This document shows positions 1 to 9,254 of a stretch of 64,000 bases of DNA, in pieces. A model generated the notes under the pieces. The model worked only from the letters and a program-made list of their open reading frames with translations, searched no databases and was not told where the DNA came from. The stretch spans positions 62,001-126,000 of the forward strand of contig NZ_JALKBE010000002.1 in assembly GCF_023015885.1 (NCBI RefSeq). Direction: 5' to 3'. The translations under genes and the position numbers were made by a program. Source of the stretch: Aliiroseovarius sp. S1123. Its GTDB lineage: Bacteria; Pseudomonadota; Alphaproteobacteria; Rhodobacterales; Rhodobacteraceae. Position 1 is the first letter of the stretch. The number at the start of each line of letters is the position of its first letter.

Positions 1-1
1 C

Positions 2-988
2 AGCCGTCTGCTGGTGGCGACTCCGGACACGCTGACCGACGCGCATGTGGGCGATCTGACTGATTGGCTTCGTCCAGGGGACCGGTTGATCCTGAACGAC
101 ACCAAGGTCATCCCCGGCCGCCTGTTCGGCACACGTACCCGTCCGGGGCAAGCGCCTGGCGAGGGTGTTTCGAATATTGAAGTCACGCTTTTGTCGCCCG
201 ATGGCCACGGCCAATGGCACGCGATGGCCAAGCCCTTGCGTAAATTGAAAGAGGGCGACGTGATCGCGTTCTCGGATGCGCTGAACGCCGAATTCCTTGG
301 GCGAGATGAAGATCAGGCCGTACTCCGTTTCAATTTGGAAGGTGACGCGTTTGATGTCGCGATTGCCGCGGCAGGCAAAATGCCTCTGCCGCCCTACATC
401 GCCGCAAAGCGTGCAGCGGACGACCAAGACAACGAAGACTACCAGACCGTATTTGCCCGCAATGCCGGGGCAGTTGCCGCGCCGACAGCGTCTCTGCATT
501 TTGATACCGACCTTTTGTCCCGAATCGAGGCGATGGGCGTCGATCTGACCCATGTCACGTTGCACGTGGGGGCGGGCACTTTCCTGCCGGTGAAGGTCGA
601 TGATGTGTCCAAGCACAAGATGCATGCCGAATGGGGCGAGGTCAGCCAGAATGCGGCGAACGAGATCAACGCGACCCTCGCCACCGGCGGACGCGTGATC
701 CCCGTGGGCACCACGGCGTTGCGCCTGATTGAAAGCGCGGCAGTTGCCAAGGGGCAGATTTCCCCATGGACAGGCGAGACCGATATTTTCATCACGCCGG
801 GCTTTGAATTTTCAATCGCTGATGGCTTGATGACAAATTTCCACTTACCCAAATCCACGCTGATGATGCTTGTCTCTGCCCTAATGGGGATCGAGCGGAT
901 GCGGGATGTCTATGTCCATGCCATCGAAGAAAAATATCGCTTCTTTTCTTATGGCGACAGCTCGCTTCTGCTGCCGCAGGGGGCGTAA
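2..988 (+). CDS. queA: S-adenosylmethionine:tRNA ribosyltransferase-isomerase, 5' truncated by the window edge
   Basis: Transfers the ribosyl part of S-adenosylmethionine to 7-aminomethyl-7-deazaguanine in tRNA, making epoxyqueuosine in the queuosine pathway. The frame is open from the first base, and the family's usual N-terminus (about 20 residues) lies upstream of the window. Visible family motifs are [27 protein letters not shown] and [16 protein letters not shown] near the C-terminus. The stop codon is at 986-988. The next gene follows on the same strand after 92 bases. Nothing looks broken; only the start is missing. Confidence 0.95.
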   Translation, partial: SRLLVATPDTLTDAHVGDLTDWLRPGDRLILNDTKVIPGRLFGTRTRPGQAPGEGVSNIEVTLLSPDGHGQWHAMAKPLRKLKEGDVIAFSDALNAEFLGRDEDQAVLRFNLEGDAFDVAIAAAGKMPLPPYIAAKRAADDQDNEDYQTVFARNAGAVAAPTASLHFDTDLLSRIEAMGVDLTHVTLHVGAGTFLPVKVDDVSKHKMHAEWGEVSQNAANEINATLATGGRVIPVGTTALRLIESAAVAKGQISPWTGETDIFITPGFEFSIADGLMTNFHLPKSTLMMLVSALMGIERMRDVYVHAIEEKYRFFSYGDSSLLLPQGA

Positions 989-1080
989 AAGCCGGTAGGC
1001 GACTCTGCAAGGTCGCGAAAAAGCGTTTTTAGAAGAAAGCCTTCGGCTACACTAAACATCTCGGATTGGCGGAGGGTCTT

Positions 1081-2340
1081 ATGCTTCAGGTACTGGCAAG
1101 TTCTTGGGCGCTGCTGTTGGGCGTCATGCTTTTGATGGTTGGCAACGGTGTACAAGGCACGCTGTTGGGCATTCGTGGTGGGCTTGAAGGCTTTTCGACC
1201 TTCGAGCTGTCCTTGGTCATGTCCGGATACTTTGCGGGCTTCCTGTTCGGGTCGCGCATGGCTCCGATCATGATCCGACGCGTTGGCCATGTGCGGGTCT
1301 TTGCGGCGCTGGGGTCCTTCATCTCGGCCGTGTTGATCCTGTACCCGGCAATGAACGATCCGATTGCCTGGACGCTTCTGCGTGTCGTGGTTGGGTTCTG
1401 CTTCTCGGGCGTGTATGTCACAGCGGAAAGCTGGCTGAACAACGCGGCTGACAATGCGAACCGCGGCAAAGCCCTGTCGCTCTATATGTTCGTTCAGATG
1501 GTCGGGATCATTGCAGCACAGGGTTTGCTGGTGTTGGGAGATCCGCAGGACTTCATCTTGTTCATCATCCCATCGGTGCTGGTGTCGATTGCCTTTGCGC
1601 CGATCCTTTTGTCGGTAAACCCGACCCCTGCCTTTGAAACCACCAAAGGTCTGAGTCTGCGCGAGCTTTACACGATCTCGCCGCTGGGCTGTGTCGGCTT
1701 CTTCATTCTGGGTGGCGTGTTTGCTGCGCAGTTCGGCATGGCCTCGGTCTTTGGACAGCAGGCGGGGCTGAGTATCGCGCAGATCTCGGGCTTTGTGTCG
1801 ACTTTCTATATTGGCGGGCTGGTGCTTCAGTATCCCATCGGCTGGATCTCCGACCGCATGGATCGGCGTTTCCTGATCCTGATCGTCACGGCTGTGGCTG
1901 CCGGGGCAGGGTTCCTACCTGTGCTGTTGTCGTCAGACTATAATGTACTGTTGGCAGCGGCCTTCCTGATGGGCGGCATGACGAACCCGCTTTACGCGCT
2001 GCTTCTGGCCTATGTGAATGACTTCCTAGAGCCGGACGACATGCCGGCGGCCTCGGCCGGTCTGATCTTCATCAACGGGATTGGCGCGATTGCCGGGCCG
2101 ATCATCTCGGGTTGGGTGATGGGCGTGGTTGGCCCCAACGGTTTCTGGTCCTATATGGCGGTCCTGCTTCTTGCTTTGCTTGCCTATGGTCTGTGGCGGT
2201 CGACCCGGCGTTCGGCGCCGGCACCCCAAGATACAGGTGCGTTTGTGACCATGGCTCCGGCGACGTCTCCTGTGGCTGTCGACATGGCGCAAGAGTTCTG
2301 GGCGGACGAAGCAGAAGCTAACGAAGAGGAAAACGGCTGA
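1081..2340 (+). CDS. MFS transporter, YcaD/UMF-like family
   Basis: A 419-residue inner-membrane carrier of the major facilitator superfamily with about twelve hydrophobic segments. The first segment begins at residue 4 and a short acidic tail ends the protein. Residues after helix 2 read SRMAPIMIRRVGHVRVF and the central loop reads SDRMDRRFLI, both matching the loop motif of MFS carriers. I chose ATG 1081 because GGAGG lies at 1071-1075, five bases before it; an upstream TTG in frame at 1066 has no such site. The substrate cannot be read from the sequence. It may share a transcript with queA. Confidence 0.85.
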   Translation: MLQVLASSWALLLGVMLLMVGNGVQGTLLGIRGGLEGFSTFELSLVMSGYFAGFLFGSRMAPIMIRRVGHVRVFAALGSFISAVLILYPAMNDPIAWTLLRVVVGFCFSGVYVTAESWLNNAADNANRGKALSLYMFVQMVGIIAAQGLLVLGDPQDFILFIIPSVLVSIAFAPILLSVNPTPAFETTKGLSLRELYTISPLGCVGFFILGGVFAAQFGMASVFGQQAGLSIAQISGFVSTFYIGGLVLQYPIGWISDRMDRRFLILIVTAVAAGAGFLPVLLSSDYNVLLAAAFLMGGMTNPLYALLLAYVNDFLEPDDMPAASAGLIFINGIGAIAGPIISGWVMGVVGPNGFWSYMAVLLLALLAYGLWRSTRRSAPAPQDTGAFVTMAPATSPVAVDMAQEFWADEAEANEEENG

Positions 2341-2397
2341 TCGCAGGGCTTGCAGAGTTCTCCCTCCCCGTTAGGGTGATTGGTAGGGGGGGACCGA

Positions 2398-2982
2398 ATG
2401 GCCACTGCACAGAATATCATCCGCTTCTGGGTCGACGATACCGGGCCTGAGGGCTGGTATAACGGGACCGAGGAACTCGACACCACGATCCGCGATAAGT
2501 TTCTGCCAAGTTGGGAAGCTGCGCGCGCCGGTGCGTTAGACCACTGGCAAGACACTGCCGAGGGTGCGTTGGGGTTTCTTATCCTGACCGATCAGTTCCC
2601 ACGCAATATGTTTCGCGGTGATGCGCGATCCTTCGCGACGGACGCTGCGGCACTGGCATGTGCCGAGCGTGCGATCGACAACGGTTTGGATTTGAAGATC
2701 GATCTGCCGACCCGACAATTCTTTTATATGCCCTTCATGCACAGCGAAGAGGTGGCAATGCAGGATCGCTGCATCGAGCTGATGCAGGACCGCATGTCTG
2801 ATCCGCGTGGGGAAGGTGATACGCTTCACGCCCGTGTGCATTGCGAGATTATCCGCCGTTTCGGGCGCTTTCCTTATCGAAATCAGGTACTTGGGCGCGA
2901 CAGTAGCGCGGATGAAGAAGCATTTATCCGTGATGGCGGCTATGGCCACATCCTGCATGAGCTGCAGGATGAAGAGGAATAA
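2398..2982 (+). CDS. DUF924 family protein
   Basis: A 194-residue soluble, mostly helical protein. The segment LILTDQFPRNMFRGDARSFA is the hallmark of the DUF924 family, whose members form a TPR-like helical fold of unknown function. RxFFYMPFMHSE follows, and the C-terminal part contains GRFPYRNQVLGR. Start ATG 2398 follows an AGGGGGGGA site; a TTG in frame at 2380 lies upstream of that site and is unlikely. It sits between an MFS carrier and lpdA on the same strand. Family assignment is firm; the biochemical role is unknown. Confidence 0.85.
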   Translation: MATAQNIIRFWVDDTGPEGWYNGTEELDTTIRDKFLPSWEAARAGALDHWQDTAEGALGFLILTDQFPRNMFRGDARSFATDAAALACAERAIDNGLDLKIDLPTRQFFYMPFMHSEEVAMQDRCIELMQDRMSDPRGEGDTLHARVHCEIIRRFGRFPYRNQVLGRDSSADEEAFIRDGGYGHILHELQDEEE

Positions 2983-2992
2983 GGTGGGATTT

Positions 2993-3019
2993 CCCGGTTT
3001 TCGCTGAGCGAATAGCGGG
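2993..3019 (+). terminator. Weak hairpin after the DUF924 gene
   Basis: CCCG (2993-2996) can pair with CGGG (3016-3019) around an inner perfect palindrome TTCGCTGAGCGAA (3000-3012). Only three T follow, so this is at best a weak terminator. The string TTTCGCTGAG is repeated just downstream. Confidence 0.3.
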
Positions 3020-3051
3020 GTTTCGCTGAGGTAATTGATCCGTTGAACAAA

Positions 3052-3071
3052 ATAGTTTAATGCCAAACTAT
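3052..3071. promoter_or_regulatory. Inverted repeat upstream of lpdA, candidate operator
   Basis: ATAGTTT (3052-3058), six bases, then AAACTAT (3065-3071): a perfect 7-base inverted repeat 22 bases before the lpdA start. A TTGAAC at 3043-3048 could be a -35 element, so the repeat would overlap the promoter. The binding protein is unknown. Confidence 0.5.
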
Positions 3072-3093
3072 CTTGGATTAGGAGGAGCCACCG

Positions 3094-4488
3094 ATGGCAG
3101 GACAGAGTTTTGATACGATCGTAATCGGCGCAGGGCCGGGCGGTTATGTTGCAGCCATTCGGGCCGCTCAATTGGGCCAGAAAGTGGCCATCGTCGAACG
3201 CGAACATCTGGGCGGTATCTGCCTGAACTGGGGCTGTATCCCCACGAAGGCGCTTTTGCGCTCGGCCGAGGTGTTCCACCTGATGCACCGCGCCAAGGAA
3301 TTTGGCCTGTCTGCCGGCAAGATCGATTATGATCTGCCCGCCATCGTGAAGCGCTCGCGCGGCGTCGCGGCCCAGCTGTCGGGCGGCATCGGTCACCTGA
3401 TGAAGAAAAACAAGGTCACCGTGGTGATGGGCGAGGCAACGATCCCCGCCAAAGGCAAGGTTTCGGTTAAAACTGAAAAAGGTACCGAGGAGCTGACTGC
3501 GAAGAACATCGTTCTTGCCACCGGGGCCCGTGCCCGTGAACTGCCGGGGCTTGAGGCTGACGGCGATCTGGTTTGGACCTACAAACACGCCCTGAACCCG
3601 CCGCGGATGCCGAAGAAACTTCTGGTTATCGGCTCCGGCGCGATCGGTATTGAATTTGCAAGCTTCTTCAACACGTTGGGCGCTGACACGACCGTGGTCG
3701 AAGTGATGGACCGCGTTCTGCCCGTCGAAGACGCCGAGATCTCGGCCTTCGCCAAGAAGTCCTTCGTGAAGCAAGGCATGAAGATCATGGAGAAAGCCAT
3801 GGTCAAGCAGCTGGATCGCGCAAAAGGCAAGGTTACGGCGCATATTGAGGTCGGCGGCAAGGTCGAGAAGCAGGAATTTGACACTGTCATTTCCGCCGTC
3901 GGCATCGTCGGCAACGTGGAAGGTCTGGGACTGGAAGCGCTTGGCGTGAAGATCGACCGCACCCACGTTGTGACCGACGCCCACTGCCGCACCGGTGTCG
4001 ATGGCCTCTATGCCATTGGTGACATCGCCGGTGCACCGTGGCTTGCCCACAAAGCCAGCCATGAAGGCGTCATGGTGGCCGAGCTGATCGCCGGTCTGCA
4101 CGCCCATCCTGTCAAACCGGAAAGCATTCCCGGCTGTACCTATTGTCACCCGCAGGTCGCCTCGGTCGGTCTGTCGGAAGCCAAGGCGAAAGAGCAGGGC
4201 TATGACATCAAGGTCGGCCGCTTCCCCTTCATCGGCAACGGCAAGGCCATCGCCATGGGCGACCCCGAAGGCATGATCAAAACCATCTTCGACGCCAAAA
4301 CCGGCGAACTGCTGGGCGCGCATATGGTCGGCCCGGAAGTGACCGAGATGATCCAGGGTTATGTGGTTGGTAAAACGCTGGAAACCACCGAGGAAGAGCT
4401 GATGCACACGGTCTTCCCGCACCCGACGATCTCGGAAAGCATGCACGAGGCCGTGTTGGACGCGTATGACCGCGTCATCCACATGTAA
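3094..4488 (+). CDS. lpdA: Dihydrolipoyl dehydrogenase (E3)
   Basis: Reoxidises dihydrolipoyl groups of 2-oxoacid dehydrogenase complexes or the glycine cleavage system, passing electrons via FAD to NAD. The 464-residue protein has the FAD motif GAGPGG at residues 12-17, the redox pair C43/C48 in GGICLNWGCIPTK, the NAD motif GSGAIG near 180-185, and the C-terminal catalytic HPTISE with His443 and Glu448. Start ATG follows a strong AGGAGG site. No E1 or E2 genes lie beside it here, so its partner complex cannot be named. An inverted repeat overlaps its likely promoter. Confidence 0.96.
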   Translation: MAGQSFDTIVIGAGPGGYVAAIRAAQLGQKVAIVEREHLGGICLNWGCIPTKALLRSAEVFHLMHRAKEFGLSAGKIDYDLPAIVKRSRGVAAQLSGGIGHLMKKNKVTVVMGEATIPAKGKVSVKTEKGTEELTAKNIVLATGARARELPGLEADGDLVWTYKHALNPPRMPKKLLVIGSGAIGIEFASFFNTLGADTTVVEVMDRVLPVEDAEISAFAKKSFVKQGMKIMEKAMVKQLDRAKGKVTAHIEVGGKVEKQEFDTVISAVGIVGNVEGLGLEALGVKIDRTHVVTDAHCRTGVDGLYAIGDIAGAPWLAHKASHEGVMVAELIAGLHAHPVKPESIPGCTYCHPQVASVGLSEAKAKEQGYDIKVGRFPFIGNGKAIAMGDPEGMIKTIFDAKTGELLGAHMVGPEVTEMIQGYVVGKTLETTEEELMHTVFPHPTISESMHEAVLDAYDRVIHM

Positions 4489-4507
4489 GCTTTTGTAAAA
4501 TAAATCG

Positions 4508-4536
4508 AAAAGGCCGGGGAAATCACCCGGCCTTTT
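4508..4536. terminator. Bidirectional terminator between lpdA and the DUF1761 gene
   Basis: AAAAGGCCGGG (4508-4518) pairs with CCCGGCCTTTT (4526-4536) over a 7-base loop. A and T runs on the two flanks allow it to end both convergent genes. Confidence 0.85.
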
Positions 4537-4539
4537 GCG

Positions 4540-4908
4540 TTATAGCAGCGCGTGGGCGATGATCATCACCACGCCAGACAAAAGCGCATAAGCGACGTCG
4601 ACACCGATCGCTAAGCCGGACTTCTGGGCCCAGGCTCCAACAGAAGCGGTCTGCGCAGCGACGGCAAGAATGGCAATCACAGCGACGGTCAGGGCGCCGG
4701 TGGTCTCGGTCATCGCAATCACCAAGGCCAACAGGGTAAGCGAGATGATCTGCGCCAGCATGGACCCCGCGGGCATCTTCTCGGGTGGTTCCGTGCTGAT
4801 CCGCGTGCCCTCGGCCCATCGGCGTTGCAGGCCAAGGAATGGTCCATAGATCACGAAACCCAGCAGAAAGGCGGCTACGATGCCAGCGATAAGGGCCGCG
4901 ATATTCAT
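4540..4908 (-). CDS. DUF1761-like small membrane protein
   Basis: A 122-residue protein with four predicted hydrophobic segments, starting MNIAALIAGIVAAFLLGFVIYGPF. The N-terminal helix with GFVIYGP and the arrangement of the four helices resemble DUF1761. It is the last gene of a three-gene operon: its ATG overlaps the stop of the SRPBCC gene (ATGA), so the two are probably translationally coupled. Function is unknown. Co-transcription with an ArsR regulator and an SRPBCC protein suggests a small stress or ligand-responsive unit (inference). Confidence 0.75.
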   Translation of the reverse strand: MNIAALIAGIVAAFLLGFVIYGPFLGLQRRWAEGTRISTEPPEKMPAGSMLAQIISLTLLALVIAMTETTGALTVAVIAILAVAAQTASVGAWAQKSGLAIGVDVAYALLSGVVMIIAHALL

Positions 4909-5336
4909 GCGGGTACCTCAAGCGCCGCCAGCGCATCAAGAATGCGGCTCCAGCCTCCGTTATGATCGTCGCGGCTTTGTTCGGATGGGAAGCGGACGTG
5001 CCGCAGGGTCAGGTCGGTGCCGCCATTCTTGGGTGCGAAGTCGAGCGTGACGACCGAATCCTCTTGGCTGTTTTGCGAGACCCACGTGAAAGCAAGTTGA
5101 GTGGCGCGGTCGATCACGCGGTACTCGCCGGTATGGGGCAAATCACCAACTTCGGGCACGCGCATCATGATCAGGAATTGACCGCCAACCTTTGGGTCCA
5201 CCTTGGCTTCGGGGATGGTCACACCCGGGCCGGGGACCATGAATTTGGCCAGCAACTTTGGGTCCAGCCAGGCGTCGAAAACGCGTTCGGGCGGGTGCGG
5301 GATGTGGCGGGAGATTTCAAGCGATAGTTCAGTCAT
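4905..5336 (-). CDS. SRPBCC (AHSA1-type) domain protein
   Basis: 143 residues, one START/Bet v1-like ligand-binding domain of the AHSA1 type. The N-terminal SRHIPHPPERVFDAWLDPKLLAKFM and the C-terminal RDDHNGGWSRILDALAAL are the usual conserved ends. These proteins bind hydrophobic ligands or act as co-chaperones; the ligand here is unknown. The gene overlaps the end of arsR by eight bases and the start of the DUF1761 gene by four, so the three form one operon. The ArsR-SRPBCC pair is a very common arrangement in proteobacteria. Confidence 0.88.
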   Translation of the reverse strand: MTELSLEISRHIPHPPERVFDAWLDPKLLAKFMVPGPGVTIPEAKVDPKVGGQFLIMMRVPEVGDLPHTGEYRVIDRATQLAFTWVSQNSQEDSVVTLDFAPKNGGTDLTLRHVRFPSEQSRDDHNGGWSRILDALAALEVPA

Positions 5337-5670
5337 TGTCGTCCTCCATTAGGGCAGCTTCAAGGGCGTCCAGGCGCAGCGCCCAGATCGACCGGAGTTC
5401 GTTAAACCATTGATCAACAAGTGAAAGCGGATCCATCTGAACCTCGATCAAATGTTCGCGCCATTCGGTTCGTCGCGTCACCAGCGTTGCGGTTTCCAAC
5501 ACTTTGATGTGCTTGGAGACCGAGTTCAGACTGATGTCAAAACGCGCGGCGATATCAGTGATCCGAAGCGGCCCTTCCTGCGCGAGCAGAGTCAGGATGG
5601 CCCGACGTGTTGGATCAGACGCCGCTTTCAAAACCGTGGACAGAAGCTCAGTATCAAATCGTTCAACCAT
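5329..5670 (-). CDS. ArsR-family transcriptional regulator
   Basis: 113-residue winged-helix repressor. LKAASDPTRRAILTLLAQEG is the typical start of the domain, followed by the recognition region ITDIAARFDISLNSVSKHIKVLE. No cysteine pair for metal sensing is visible, so it is not a classic arsenic or zinc sensor. I chose ATG 5670; a GTG at 5685 would add five residues but has no ribosome site. The ATG lies inside a palindrome that is repeated upstream, which fits autoregulation. First gene of the operon with the SRPBCC and DUF1761 genes. Confidence 0.88.
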   Translation of the reverse strand: MVERFDTELLSTVLKAASDPTRRAILTLLAQEGPLRITDIAARFDISLNSVSKHIKVLETATLVTRRTEWREHLIEVQMDPLSLVDQWFNELRSIWALRLDALEAALMEDDND

Positions 5671-5717
5671 ATGGGTGAATAACACGAGGAATCTAGTCAG
5701 TCAACCTATTGGGTGAA
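5662..5717. promoter_or_regulatory. Tandem operator-like repeats at the arsR start
   Basis: TTCAACC-ATAT-GGGTGAA (5662-5679) and GTCAACC-TATT-GGGTGAA (5700-5717) are near-identical imperfect palindromes 38 bases apart. The first contains the arsR start codon on the minus strand. Probably the autoregulatory operator (inference). Confidence 0.65.
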
Positions 5718-5735
5718 TGAGATGCAGGGCAAAGA

Positions 5736-5768
5736 AAAACCGCGCTTGGCAAGGCCAGCGCGGTTTTC
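5736..5768 (-). terminator. Terminator of the rhodanese gene
   Basis: AAAACCGCGC and TTGGC on the left pair with GCCA and GCGCGGTTTT on the right; the A run on the plus strand gives a U run for minus-strand transcripts. Confidence 0.7.
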
Positions 5769-5787
5769 ATTTTCATAGGGAAGGGGG

Positions 5788-6141
5788 TTAGCGGGAGATC
5801 TCGCCACCCGCTTGATGCCAGTGACCCAAACCCCCGATATTATAGACTTCGTCAAAGCCCAGCCGTTTCAATACCTGCGCGCCCTGCGCCGAACGGGCCC
5901 CGGAGGCACAGTAAAGCGCTACGGGTTTCGAGGTGTCTATGTCCTTGTTGAAGTCCGGCCCCTTCGGGTCGCACTGGAACGGCATTACGGACAATGGGAC
6001 CACCACAGCACCCTTGGCCTTGCCGGTCATCTGCACTTCGCCATGGTCGCGTACGTCGATCAGGTTGATCTCGCCTGCCGTGACCTTTGCGACCGCTTCA
6101 CGCGGGTCCATTTTCGCCCCGCCCATCATGAAACCAAACAT
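5788..6141 (-). CDS. Rhodanese-like sulfurtransferase
   Basis: 117-residue single-domain rhodanese. INLIDVRDHGEV is the first conserved strand, and YCASGARSAQGAQVL is the active loop with the catalytic cysteine, followed by the terminal GGLGHWHQAGGEI. Such proteins move sulfane sulfur from a persulfide to thiol acceptors. The start has an AGGAG site (TAGGAGCAAGAC before ATG). No transmembrane segment. It is transcribed away from uvrA and shares the 212-base divergent region with it. Confidence 0.9.
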   Translation of the reverse strand: MFGFMMGGAKMDPREAVAKVTAGEINLIDVRDHGEVQMTGKAKGAVVVPLSVMPFQCDPKGPDFNKDIDTSKPVALYCASGARSAQGAQVLKRLGFDEVYNIGGLGHWHQAGGEISR

Positions 6142-6271
6142 GTCTTGCTCCTATCTCGCTTTCGCGTCTTGAGAAGGGATATAGAGGACCGCGTGCGCAG
6201 ATCAACTCTTTCACGGAATAAATATTCAAAAAAGGGAATGTAAAGTCAATCCCGTCAGTGACTGTCAGCTT

Positions 6272-6286
6272 GTTCCTGTAATGTTC
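6272..6286 (+). promoter_or_regulatory. LexA (SOS) box of uvrA
   Basis: GTTCCTGTAATGTTC is an exact GTTC-N7-GTTC, the known LexA site of alphaproteobacteria. It is 67 bases before the uvrA start codon. Confidence 0.85.
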
Positions 6287-6353
6287 TAACTTTTCGATTG
6301 TCTCGCCGCGGCCTTTGCCCTAACCGTTATGCAAGTGTGAATTGGGGGTCAGA

Positions 6354-9200
6354 ATGGCCGAGTTGAAAGAAATCCAGGTCCGCGGCGCGCGCGAGCATAA
6401 CCTGAAATCCATCGACGTGGACATCCCGCGTGACAAGCTGGTGGTAATCACCGGCCTGTCGGGCTCGGGCAAGTCGTCTTTGGCGTTTGATACGATCTAT
6501 GCGGAAGGGCAGCGGCGCTACGTCGAAAGCCTCTCGGCCTATGCGCGCCAGTTCCTTGATATGATGGAGAAACCCGATGTGGATCACATCGCGGGCTTGT
6601 CTCCGGCCATTTCCATTGAACAGAAGACCACGTCCAAGAACCCGCGTTCGACCGTCGGCACCGTGACCGAGATTTACGACTACCTGCGCCTGCTCTTTGC
6701 CCGCGCAGGCACACCCTATTCCCCCGCCACAGGTCTGCCCATCGAAGCGCAGCAAGTGCAGGATATGGTGGATCGCGTGATGGCGATGGAAGAAGGCACG
6801 CGGGCCTATCTGCTCGCTCCCATCGTACGCGACCGGAAGGGCGAATATCGCAAGGAATTTCAAGAGCTTCAGAAGAAAGGCTTCCAGCGCGTCAAGGTAA
6901 ATGGCGAGATGTATGAACTGGACCAACCGCCCACGCTCGACAAGAAATACCGTCACAATATCGATGTGGTCGTGGACCGCGTTGTGGTGCGCGAGGGGAT
7001 GGAGCAACGTCTGGCGGACAGCTTCCGCACCGCGCTGGATTTGGCCGACGGGATTGCGTTGTTCGAGACCGCCCCGAAAGAGGGCGAGCCCGAAATTATC
7101 ACCTTCTCGGAAAACTTCGCCTGTCCCGAAAGCGGCTTCACGATCCCCGAGATCGAGCCGCGCCTGTTTTCCTTCAACGCCCCTTTCGGGGCCTGTCCGG
7201 AATGTGACGGGCTGGGGAAAGAGCTATTCTTTGATGAACGTCTTGTGGTGCCGGATGCGACGCTGAAAGTCTATGATGGGGCATTGGCCCCATGGCGGAA
7301 GGGCAAGTCGCCGTACTTCCTGCAAACAATTGAATCGATTGCGAAACATTACGAGTTCGACAAGAACACGCCGTGGAAAAATCTGCCGGCGCATGTGCAG
7401 CAGGTGTTCCTCTATGGCTCGGGCGAGGACGAGATCAAATTCCGCTTTGACGAAGGTGGACGCGTCTATGAAGTGACGCGCAGCTTCGAGGGCGTCATCC
7501 CGAATATGGAACGCCGCTATCGCGAGACGGATTCGAACTGGATCCGCGAGGAGTTCGAACGCTATCAGAACAACCGTCCCTGCGGTGCCTGTGGTGGGTA
7601 TCGCCTTCGGGACGAGGCCTTGGCCGTGAAAATCGGGTCGGGTGACCAATTGCTGCACGTGGGGCAGGTGGTCGAGATGTCGATCCGCGAGGCCTTGGCC
7701 TGGGTCGAGGACGCCCCCAACCATCTGAGCGCCCAGAAGAACGAGATCGCACGCGCCATCCTGAAGGAAATCCGCGAACGTCTGGGGTTTCTGAACAATG
7801 TCGGGCTAGAGTATCTGACACTCAGCCGCAATTCCGGCACGCTGTCGGGCGGTGAAAGCCAGCGGATCCGTTTGGCCAGCCAGATCGGCTCGGGCCTGAC
7901 GGGTGTACTTTATGTGCTGGACGAGCCGTCCATTGGTTTGCACCAACGCGACAACGATCGACTGTTGACCACGCTGAAGAACCTACGCGATCAGGGCAAC
8001 ACGGTGATTGTGGTTGAGCATGACGAGGAAGCTATCCGTGAAGCCGACTACGTCTTTGATATTGGCCCCGGGGCGGGTGTTCATGGCGGTGAAGTCATTG
8101 CCCACGGCACGCCTGCGGATATCGAGGCGTGTGAGAACTCGATCACCGGCCAGTATTTGACTGGAACGCGTGAAATCTCAGTGCCGACCAAGCGGCGCAA
8201 GGGGAACGGCAAGAAAATCACTGTGAAAAAGGCCGCGGGGAACAACCTGAAAAACGTCACGGTGGACTTCCCCTTGGGCAAGTTCGTCTGCGTGACCGGT
8301 GTGTCGGGCGGCGGGAAATCCACGCTGACCATCGAGACGCTGTTCAAGACCGCGTCAATGCGTCTGAACGGCGCGCGCCAGACACCTGCGCCCTGTGAAA
8401 CCATCAAGGGGCTCGAGCATCTGGACAAGGTGATCGACATCGATCAGCGCCCCATCGGGCGGACGCCGCGTTCCAACCCCGCGACCTATACCGGTGCCTT
8501 CACGCCCATTCGTGAGTGGTTCGCCGGGCTTCCCGAAGCCAAAACCCGTGGTTACAAGCCCGGTCGTTTCAGCTTCAACGTCAAGGGCGGGCGCTGCGAG
8601 GCGTGTCAGGGCGACGGCGTCATCAAGATCGAGATGCACTTCCTGCCGGATGTCTACGTACAATGCGAGACCTGTAAAGGCGCACGCTACAACCGTGAAA
8701 CGCTCGAAGTACAGTTCAAGGGCAAGTCCATCGCCGACGTGTTGGATATGACGGTCGAAGATGCGCAAGAGTTCTTTCAGGCGGTGCCATCAATCCGCGA
8801 CAAAATGGATGCGTTGATGCGCGTCGGGCTGGGCTATATCAAGGTTGGCCAACAGGCGACGACACTGTCTGGCGGCGAAGCGCAGCGCGTGAAACTGTCA
8901 AAGGAACTGTCCAAACGCTCAACCGGGCGCACGCTTTATATCCTCGATGAACCCACCACCGGGCTGCATTTCGAGGACGTGCGCAAGCTGCTTGAGGTGC
9001 TGCACGAGCTGGTGGATCAGGGCAACTCGGTTGTAGTGATCGAGCATAATCTGGATGTGGTGAAGACTGCGGACCATATTATCGACATCGGTCCTGAAGG
9101 CGGTGACGGTGGGGGCACTGTGGTGGCCAAAGGCACGCCCGAGCAAGTGGCGAAAGTCGCCGAAAGTCATACAGGTCACTATCTGAAAGATATGCTGTAA
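6354..9200 (+). CDS. uvrA: Excinuclease ABC subunit A
   Basis: DNA-damage recognition ATPase of nucleotide excision repair; dimerises and loads UvrB. 948 residues, the normal length. Walker A GLSGSGKS is at residues 34-41 and a second, GVSGGGKS, begins the second ATPase half. The signature motifs are LSGGESQR and LSGGEAQR. Zinc-finger cysteines appear as CPECDG and CGACGG in the first half and CEACQG with CETCKG in the second. ATG 6354 follows a GGGGG site; an in-frame TTG at 6342 is a poor alternative. The SOS box upstream indicates LexA control. Confidence 0.97.
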   Translation: MAELKEIQVRGAREHNLKSIDVDIPRDKLVVITGLSGSGKSSLAFDTIYAEGQRRYVESLSAYARQFLDMMEKPDVDHIAGLSPAISIEQKTTSKNPRSTVGTVTEIYDYLRLLFARAGTPYSPATGLPIEAQQVQDMVDRVMAMEEGTRAYLLAPIVRDRKGEYRKEFQELQKKGFQRVKVNGEMYELDQPPTLDKKYRHNIDVVVDRVVVREGMEQRLADSFRTALDLADGIALFETAPKEGEPEIITFSENFACPESGFTIPEIEPRLFSFNAPFGACPECDGLGKELFFDERLVVPDATLKVYDGALAPWRKGKSPYFLQTIESIAKHYEFDKNTPWKNLPAHVQQVFLYGSGEDEIKFRFDEGGRVYEVTRSFEGVIPNMERRYRETDSNWIREEFERYQNNRPCGACGGYRLRDEALAVKIGSGDQLLHVGQVVEMSIREALAWVEDAPNHLSAQKNEIARAILKEIRERLGFLNNVGLEYLTLSRNSGTLSGGESQRIRLASQIGSGLTGVLYVLDEPSIGLHQRDNDRLLTTLKNLRDQGNTVIVVEHDEEAIREADYVFDIGPGAGVHGGEVIAHGTPADIEACENSITGQYLTGTREISVPTKRRKGNGKKITVKKAAGNNLKNVTVDFPLGKFVCVTGVSGGGKSTLTIETLFKTASMRLNGARQTPAPCETIKGLEHLDKVIDIDQRPIGRTPRSNPATYTGAFTPIREWFAGLPEAKTRGYKPGRFSFNVKGGRCEACQGDGVIKIEMHFLPDVYVQCETCKGARYNRETLEVQFKGKSIADVLDMTVEDAQEFFQAVPSIRDKMDALMRVGLGYIKVGQQATTLSGGEAQRVKLSKELSKRSTGRTLYILDEPTTGLHFEDVRKLLEVLHELVDQGNSVVVIEHNLDVVKTADHIIDIGPEGGDGGGTVVAKGTPEQVAKVAESHTGHYLKDML

Positions 9201-9210
9201 CAAATTAGAA

Positions 9211-9232
9211 AGGCCGGGGAAGTCCCCGGCCT
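9211..9232. terminator. Terminator between convergent uvrA and the iron-binding protein gene
   Basis: AGGCCGGGG (9211-9219) pairs with CCCCGGCCT (9224-9232) over a 4-base loop. The T-rich flank is on the minus-strand side, so it suits the minus-strand gene best. Confidence 0.7.
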
Positions 9233-9254
9233 AAGTGTCTGGTTTGCGGTTGGT

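Noticed and set aside
2536-4482. 648-codon open frame on the minus strand
   Set aside because: A shadow of lpdA and the DUF924 gene caused by GC-rich codon bias; His/Asp/Gly-rich composition, no family features.
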